Positions 13,983 through 16,841 of a stretch of 16,841 nt of DNA are shown in pieces (position 1 is the stretch's first letter; the number at the start of each line of letters is the position of its first letter). Location: positions 6,395 through 23,235 of the forward strand of contig JBFLYA010000042.1 in assembly GCA_040757115.1 (NCBI GenBank), written 5' to 3'. The notes beneath the pieces were generated by a model. That model saw nothing but the letters and a program-made list of their open reading frames with translations, had not been told where the DNA came from and searched no databases. The position numbers and the translations under genes were made by a program. This DNA comes from a bacterium. GTDB lineage: Bacteria > UBA9089 > CG2-30-40-21 > SBAY01.

Positions 13983-14480
13983 CTAACTTCTCGCCTCTGT
14001 CTTTAGAAATGCCTCTTTAAACTTCTTCAGCGTTTCATTTGGGTCTTCGATAATGACTCGTGCCTTACCTACAATATCAATAAGTCCAATCTCATTTCTG
14101 TATCTTGGAATGATGTGAAGATGAAGATGTTCAATACTTGCTCCACTGACATAACCTATGTTATAACCAACATTAAATCCTGACGGAGAATAAAGTTTTT
14201 CGATAATATTTAATGTCATCGTTGTTAAATTATTAAGTTCTAATACCTGGTCATCGCTGAGTTGTCTTGGGTCGATTAGATGCTTTTTCGGGAAAATCAT
14301 TAAATGTCCTGGATTATATGGATAGAGATTAAGCGAGATGATAAAATGCTTTGTGTGATAAATATCAAGTTTCGTTACCTTTGGGTTTCTTTTATTAATC
14401 GCACATAAGATACATTTTACCTTTGGTTTATTTCCTTTTACATAGGATAGTTTATCCGGGATAAATAGATGTGTTTCCAT
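13983..14480 (-). CDS. HIT domain nucleotide hydrolase/phosphorylase
   Basis: A 165-residue HIT-superfamily enzyme resembling the Ap4A phosphorylase-like branch with a zinc site. KCILC (Cys23, Cys26) with downstream histidines probably binds zinc. NPGHLMIFPKKHL (56-68) and the catalytic triad IEHLHLHIIPRY (His118, His120, His122; 117-127) are diagnostic. Substrates are probably dinucleoside polyphosphates or nucleotide conjugates; the exact one cannot be told. It is the first gene of the leftward cluster. A consensus promoter lies at 14496-14523, so its leader would be only about 9 nt and there is little Shine-Dalgarno. The next gene, the membrane-fusion protein, starts 37 nt after its stop. 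Confidence 0.92.
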   Translation of the reverse strand: METHLFIPDKLSYVKGNKPKVKCILCAINKRNPKVTKLDIYHTKHFIISLNLYPYNPGHLMIFPKKHLIDPRQLSDDQVLELNNLTTMTLNIIEKLYSPSGFNVGYNIGYVSGASIEHLHLHIIPRYRNEIGLIDIVGKARVIIEDPNETLKKFKEAFLKTEARS

Positions 14481-14495
14481 TTTTTTCTATTTAAG

Positions 14496-14523
14496 ATTAT
14501 ACCATTTAAGACAAGAAAGTCAA
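14496..14523 (-). promoter_or_regulatory. Sigma-70-type promoter of the leftward HIT-phoH-ybeY cluster
   Basis: On the minus strand, TTGACT (14523-14518) and TATAAT (14501-14496) are separated by 16 nt. The start of transcription would fall near 14489, giving a leader of about 9 nt before the HIT ATG at 14480. Confidence 0.8.
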
Positions 14524-14591
14524 GAAAAATTTAAGTAATTATTTACCCGGGTGAAGTGAGACAGACTTTTTTACACAATTTCTGCCATAAT

Positions 14592-14883
14592 GTAACTATT
14601 CACCGCAGAGACGCGGAGACACAGAGAAAAAATTAAAATCTATTGGCTATACGCTTAATTCCATCTCTTAGAACAGAAACATTAAAATTGATCAATAAAC
14701 CTATCCTTTTATTCATCATTTTTAGATAGGTTAAAAGTTGAGCTTCGTGAATCGGAAGTAGTTGCTCGACTGCTTTTAATTCTACGATAACTTTTTCTTC
14801 AACTAAAAGATCTATCCGGTATCCACAATCTAATTTAAATCCTTTTTTCTCTGTTCCTCTGCGTCTCTGCGGTGAATAGTTAC
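14592..14883. repeat. 292-bp element with 41-bp terminal inverted repeats and GxxExxY cargo
   Basis: The left end (14592-14632) and the right end (14843-14883) are inverted copies matching at 38 of 41 positions. Both read inward as GTAACTATTCACCGCAGAGA, then CGC, a GAG-containing stretch, and ACAGAGAAAAAA. Between them lies the C-terminal half of a GxxExxY gene on the minus strand, whose stop abuts the left arm and whose frame opens through the right arm. The element sits between two oppositely directed promoters. No transposase is present. Confidence 0.9.
14633..14845 (-). pseudogene. GxxExxY protein, C-terminal half
   Basis: Minus-strand translation gives KGFKLDCGYRIDLLVEEKVI, then VELKAVEQLLPIHEAQLLTY, LKMMNKRIGLLINFNVSVLR and DGIKRIANRF before the stop at 14633-14635. 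This is the conserved second half of GxxExxY proteins (restriction-endonuclease-like fold proposed for the family; function unknown). The first half, with the LSxxxIGAAxEVHxxLGPG block, is missing. The open frame runs instead into the inverted-repeat arm (NYSPQRRRGTEK) without a start codon. The coding part has no internal stop or frameshift, so truncation is recent or the fragment is maintained. Confidence 0.88.
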
Positions 14884-14901
14884 GCCATAATTATAAAATT
14901 C

Positions 14902-14931
14902 TTGACAATTTAATTAATAATGTGATATAAT
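14902..14931 (+). promoter_or_regulatory. Sigma-70-type promoter of the J-domain gene
   Basis: TTGACA (14902-14907) and TATAAT (14926-14931) are separated by 18 nt. Transcription would start near 14938, leaving about 14 nt before ATG 14952, with GAAGAGA as a weak ribosome binding site. Confidence 0.8.
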
Positions 14932-14951
14932 AAATACTGAAGAGAATAATA

Positions 14952-15650
14952 ATGATAAAGAGTAAATCAGCGTATTATAAGGTATTAAACTTAAATCCTA
15001 TGGCTAATTTAGAGGAGATAAAGAAGGCTTATCGCCAATTAGCCAAGGTCTATCATCCTGATTTAAATCCAGGCAGGGAAAAGGTTGCTGAAGAGAAATT
15101 TAAAGAGATAGCCGAGGCGTATGATGTTTTAAAAAAGTCTGCACCATCTGAAGTAGGTATTCCTCGATATACAGCACCGCAACCTCCACCAACACAAGAA
15201 AAATATCCATTTGAGCAAGATGCTTTTACTAATTTTGCTTATTATCCAACAACCTCATACCGCGATATATTTATAAATGTCTTCCTGACATTTAATTTCT
15301 ATTTAAGTCTGGGGATTTTGGTATCTGCACCTTTTTTACCTTTACCTGGTGCGGGAAGTGAAACAGTGTATTCATTGTGTGGCTCTTTAATCGTATTATA
15401 TCTATTTTTTACCTATCAAGGATATTTTATTACCGGGTGGTTTTTTGGGATATTGGCATTATTGGGTTGGTTACCGGTGGTTCTGGGTGAGTGTTCGTGG
15501 AAGGTAGGAATCTTTGCCTCAGCCGCTCCACTTGGCGCGATATGTAGTGCAAGCATTACAGGCATACTTTATCTTTGCTTTAAACTTACTCAAGCGGCTA
15601 TCGAGGGGGCTAAAAATGTCTACTTTTACCTCGCTTTACCAAAGAAATAA
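14952..15650 (+). CDS. Membrane-anchored J-domain (DnaJ-like) protein
   Basis: A 232-residue protein with an N-terminal J domain (about 5-62: [20 protein letters not shown], with the DnaK-stimulating HPD at 35-37). A proline-rich linker follows (68-85, [14 protein letters not shown]). The remainder is hydrophobic, with about four membrane segments (106-128, 136-156, 158-179, 186-212). The J domain would face the cytoplasm and recruit DnaK to the membrane. There is no zinc-finger or substrate-binding domain of canonical DnaJ, and the membrane part is not one I recognise. Its own promoter (14902-14931) drives it, and it appears monocistronic. The 3' end is followed 4 nt later by a repeat element. 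A role in membrane-protein quality control is only a guess. Confidence 0.88.
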   Translation: MIKSKSAYYKVLNLNPMANLEEIKKAYRQLAKVYHPDLNPGREKVAEEKFKEIAEAYDVLKKSAPSEVGIPRYTAPQPPPTQEKYPFEQDAFTNFAYYPTTSYRDIFINVFLTFNFYLSLGILVSAPFLPLPGAGSETVYSLCGSLIVLYLFFTYQGYFITGWFFGILALLGWLPVVLGECSWKVGIFASAAPLGAICSASITGILYLCFKLTQAAIEGAKNVYFYLALPKK

Positions 15651-15654
15651 AGTA

Positions 15655-15839
15655 GTTATTCAGCCACGGATTAGCACGGAGAAAGAGCAGAGGGCAGAAG
15701 GCAGAGGGTAGAGGGCAGAAGGCAGAGGGCAGAGGACAACAGGAGGAAAAACCTTCAGCCTAATTACGGACACGGATACCGGACACGATTTACGAATTTT
15801 CAGTGTTTCATCTGTATCCATTTGTGGCTGAACAGTTAC
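15655..15839. repeat. Inverted-repeat element GTTATTCAGCCAC / GTGGCTGAACAGTTAC
   Basis: The left end GTTATTCAGCCACGGATT (15655-15672) and the right end GTGGCTGAACAGTTAC (15824-15839) are complementary apart from a small deletion. The interior holds an imperfect tandem of AGAGGGCAGAAGGC words (15688-15735) and rearranged CACGGATACCGGACACG words. It matches the GTAACYRTTCA terminus pattern of the other islands. No gene is visible here. From 15840 to 15987 I see only A+T-rich sequence and one weak short frame. Confidence 0.7.
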
Positions 15840-16001
15840 AGATAATTTTACATTTTGATATGTAATTTTTATATTTGCTTTTTGCATTTTTATCTTTGGA
15901 GGAAATTGATAAAAATAGAGGTTTTAAATACCCGCTTAAAAACTACAGTTTCCTATTTTTGCAGAACTCTACAACCTTAACAATAATGGAGGTGATGACC
16001 A

Positions 16002-16514
16002 ATGCTATGTGATGTCTGTCAAAAAGAAGAAGCAACGATATTTTATAAAGAAATGGTTAATAATAAATATTCAGAAATGCACCTATGTGAAAAATGTGCC
16101 TATGAACAAGGGGTAAAAAAATTCCAACTCCCTTCGGCAATTACTAATCTCCTTTCGGCTCTAACTGAATTAAGTCCAGAGGCATTACCCAGGCAAATGG
16201 TAGAGAAAAAATGCCCGGGGTGTAATTCTACTTATTCAGATTTTCGTGAACGAGGAAAGTTAGGTTGTAGTCAGTGTTATCAAGCATTTAATGAACCATT
16301 AGCAGATATCTTACGAAAGATTCATGGCAATATTCAACACATTGGTAAATCACCACTTAAAGTCGCGGTAACACAAACACAAGATATGACTAAAATAAAA
16401 GAGATTGAGGCACTCCGTAAGGCGTTAGATGAGGCGGTTAAAAGAGAAGAATATGAAGAGGCGGCTAATTTACGAGATAAAATTAGAGATTTAGAAAAAG
16501 AAATAGCATCTTGA
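16002..16514 (+). CDS. McsA-like zinc-finger/UVR-domain protein
   Basis: A 170-residue protein with the architecture of McsA, the activator of the protein-arginine kinase McsB. Four CxxC pairs lie at Cys3/6, Cys29/32, Cys71/74 and Cys89/92. The N-terminal pattern CDVCQKEEATIFYKE and the second finger CPGCNSTYSDFRERGKLGCS are typical. A C-terminal UVR motif (about 134-169, ALDEAVKREEYEEAANLRDK) follows. McsA/McsB mark proteins for ClpCP in Firmicutes and several other phyla. The gene has an excellent Shine-Dalgarno (GGAGGTGAT, 15988-15996) 5 nt before ATG. In most genomes mcsB follows directly. Here the next 327 nt contain no reading frame resembling a guanido kinase, so either mcsB lies further away or this protein acts alone. 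Confidence 0.9.
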   Translation: MLCDVCQKEEATIFYKEMVNNKYSEMHLCEKCAYEQGVKKFQLPSAITNLLSALTELSPEALPRQMVEKKCPGCNSTYSDFRERGKLGCSQCYQAFNEPLADILRKIHGNIQHIGKSPLKVAVTQTQDMTKIKEIEALRKALDEAVKREEYEEAANLRDKIRDLEKEIAS

Positions 16515-16530
16515 TTATAGCAAGGAGAAA

Positions 16531-16735
16531 CGGACATGAGCCAAGGCTCACAAAGGGCAATGAAAATGGGAGAAGGACAACCCCCTAACCCCCTTTATTA
16601 AGGGGGAATATGTGTTCTAAACCAGAGGATACGAGTCTGTGGATACTATACTAATTCGCTAATCTCTAATTCACTAATTCGCTATTTTCAGGGGAAACGG
16701 GCATGTTCACAGGAGTGGACACAAAGTCTTATGGT
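16531..16735 (+). repeat. Two related motifs GGAGAAACGGACATG / GGGGAAACGGGCATG with hairpins
   Basis: Two copies of a GAAACGGRCATG motif lie near 16535-16546 and 16696-16707. Each is followed by a small inverted repeat (TGAGCC-AA-GGCTCA; TGTTCAC-AGGA-GTGGACA) and then CAAAG. The stems differ in sequence but keep pairing. CTAATTCGCTAAT-type repeat words fill the gap between them. The rest of 16515-16841 shows no gene. Confidence 0.4.
16589..16606. repeat. CCCCCTT-TATT-AAGGGGG hairpin
   Basis: A perfect 7-bp stem with a 4-nt loop, preceded by a partial copy (CCCCCTAA, 16581-16588). It lies 75 nt after the McsA-like gene. No T tract follows, so it is more likely a dispersed palindrome than a strong rho-independent terminator, although it could still end the transcript. 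Confidence 0.6.
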
Positions 16736-16841
16736 GAAATGTCAAGTAAAAAATTAAGTTTTTTTAAAAATATTTTTCTTGACTTATATCCCTAAAAAGG
16801 CACAAAAATAGTATGTTCGGATACAAGTGAATTTTTTAAAT

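Noticed and set aside
15660-15887. Minus-strand 75-codon frame
   Set aside because: It reads through the AGAGGGCAGAAGGC tandem and the inverted-repeat ends. Composition is repeat-driven (LCPLPSALYPLPSALC).
15906-15980. Possible 24-codon gene (TTG start, GGAGG upstream)
   Set aside because: The spacing between GGAGG and TTG is only 3 nt and no homology is recognisable. It may be a leader or chance.
16589-16620. Rho-independent terminator after the McsA-like gene
   Set aside because: The stem is good but no T-rich tract follows. The CCCCCTAACCCCC context is that of a dispersed palindrome, so I list it as a repeat.
16692-16760. c-di-GMP (GEMM-I) riboswitch
   Set aside because: TGGACACAAAGTC resembles part of the GEMM core, but the second stem and the conserved CAGGGCAAACC block are absent and no gene follows.
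16780-16841. Promoter starting TTGACT near the right edge
   Set aside because: No acceptable -10 hexamer at 16-18 nt; the surrounding sequence is simply A+T-rich.

Overview
The window is a low-GC (A+T-rich by eye) bacterial chromosome segment. The gene content is housekeeping: purine synthesis, a tRNA, 7TM-HD/PhoH/YbeY/diacylglycerol kinase, and a McsA-like protein. No phage, plasmid or transposase genes are visible. The phoH-pgpH-ybeY-dgkA order is the conserved cluster found in Firmicutes and several uncultured lineages. That cluster, together with gene gaps packed with quasi-palindromic dispersed repeats, suggests an uncultivated candidate-phylum bacterium (Omnitrophota- or Desantisbacteria-like is my guess). 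The sequence alone does not settle the taxonomy.

Layout. 1-347 is the end of a CRISPR array: five identical 37-nt repeats, with no cas genes in view. 348-925 is its decayed trailer. Two degenerate repeats there bracket a four-helix-bundle (23S-IVP family) gene and a GC-rich heptamer hairpin. 926-1622 is repeat-filled and holds a GxxExxY gene remnant. A tRNA-Glu (UUC) and purH follow. 3262-3934 is another repeat island with a second GxxExxY remnant. Then come a secreted C11 (clostripain-type) protease, a repeat island, and a divergent MurC-like Mur ligase. From 7164 to 14480 everything reads leftward from a consensus promoter at 14496-14523: HIT hydrolase, membrane-fusion protein, PhoH, 7TM-HD (PgpH-like), YbeY, a DgkA-PAP2 fusion, and a CNNM/CBS protein. 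A well-delimited inverted-repeat element carrying the C-terminal half of a GxxExxY gene separates this cluster from a rightward membrane-anchored J-domain protein. A McsA-like zinc/UVR protein is the last gene; its usual partner mcsB is not within the remaining 327 nt.

Functional themes. The leftward cluster combines RNA maturation (YbeY, PhoH), cyclic-dinucleotide turnover (7TM-HD) and lipid-carrier recycling (DgkA-PAP2). Envelope functions recur: Mur ligase, undecaprenol kinase/phosphatase, MFP adaptor, CNNM.

The most unusual signal is not a gene. Nearly every repeat island begins and ends with inward-facing copies of a short terminus close to GTAACYRTTCA. Three of these islands enclose pieces of GxxExxY genes. 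A separate family of CGGGACT heptamers flanks the four-helix-bundle gene inside the CRISPR trailer. Both look like families of small cargo-carrying or gene-derived repeat elements without a visible transposase.
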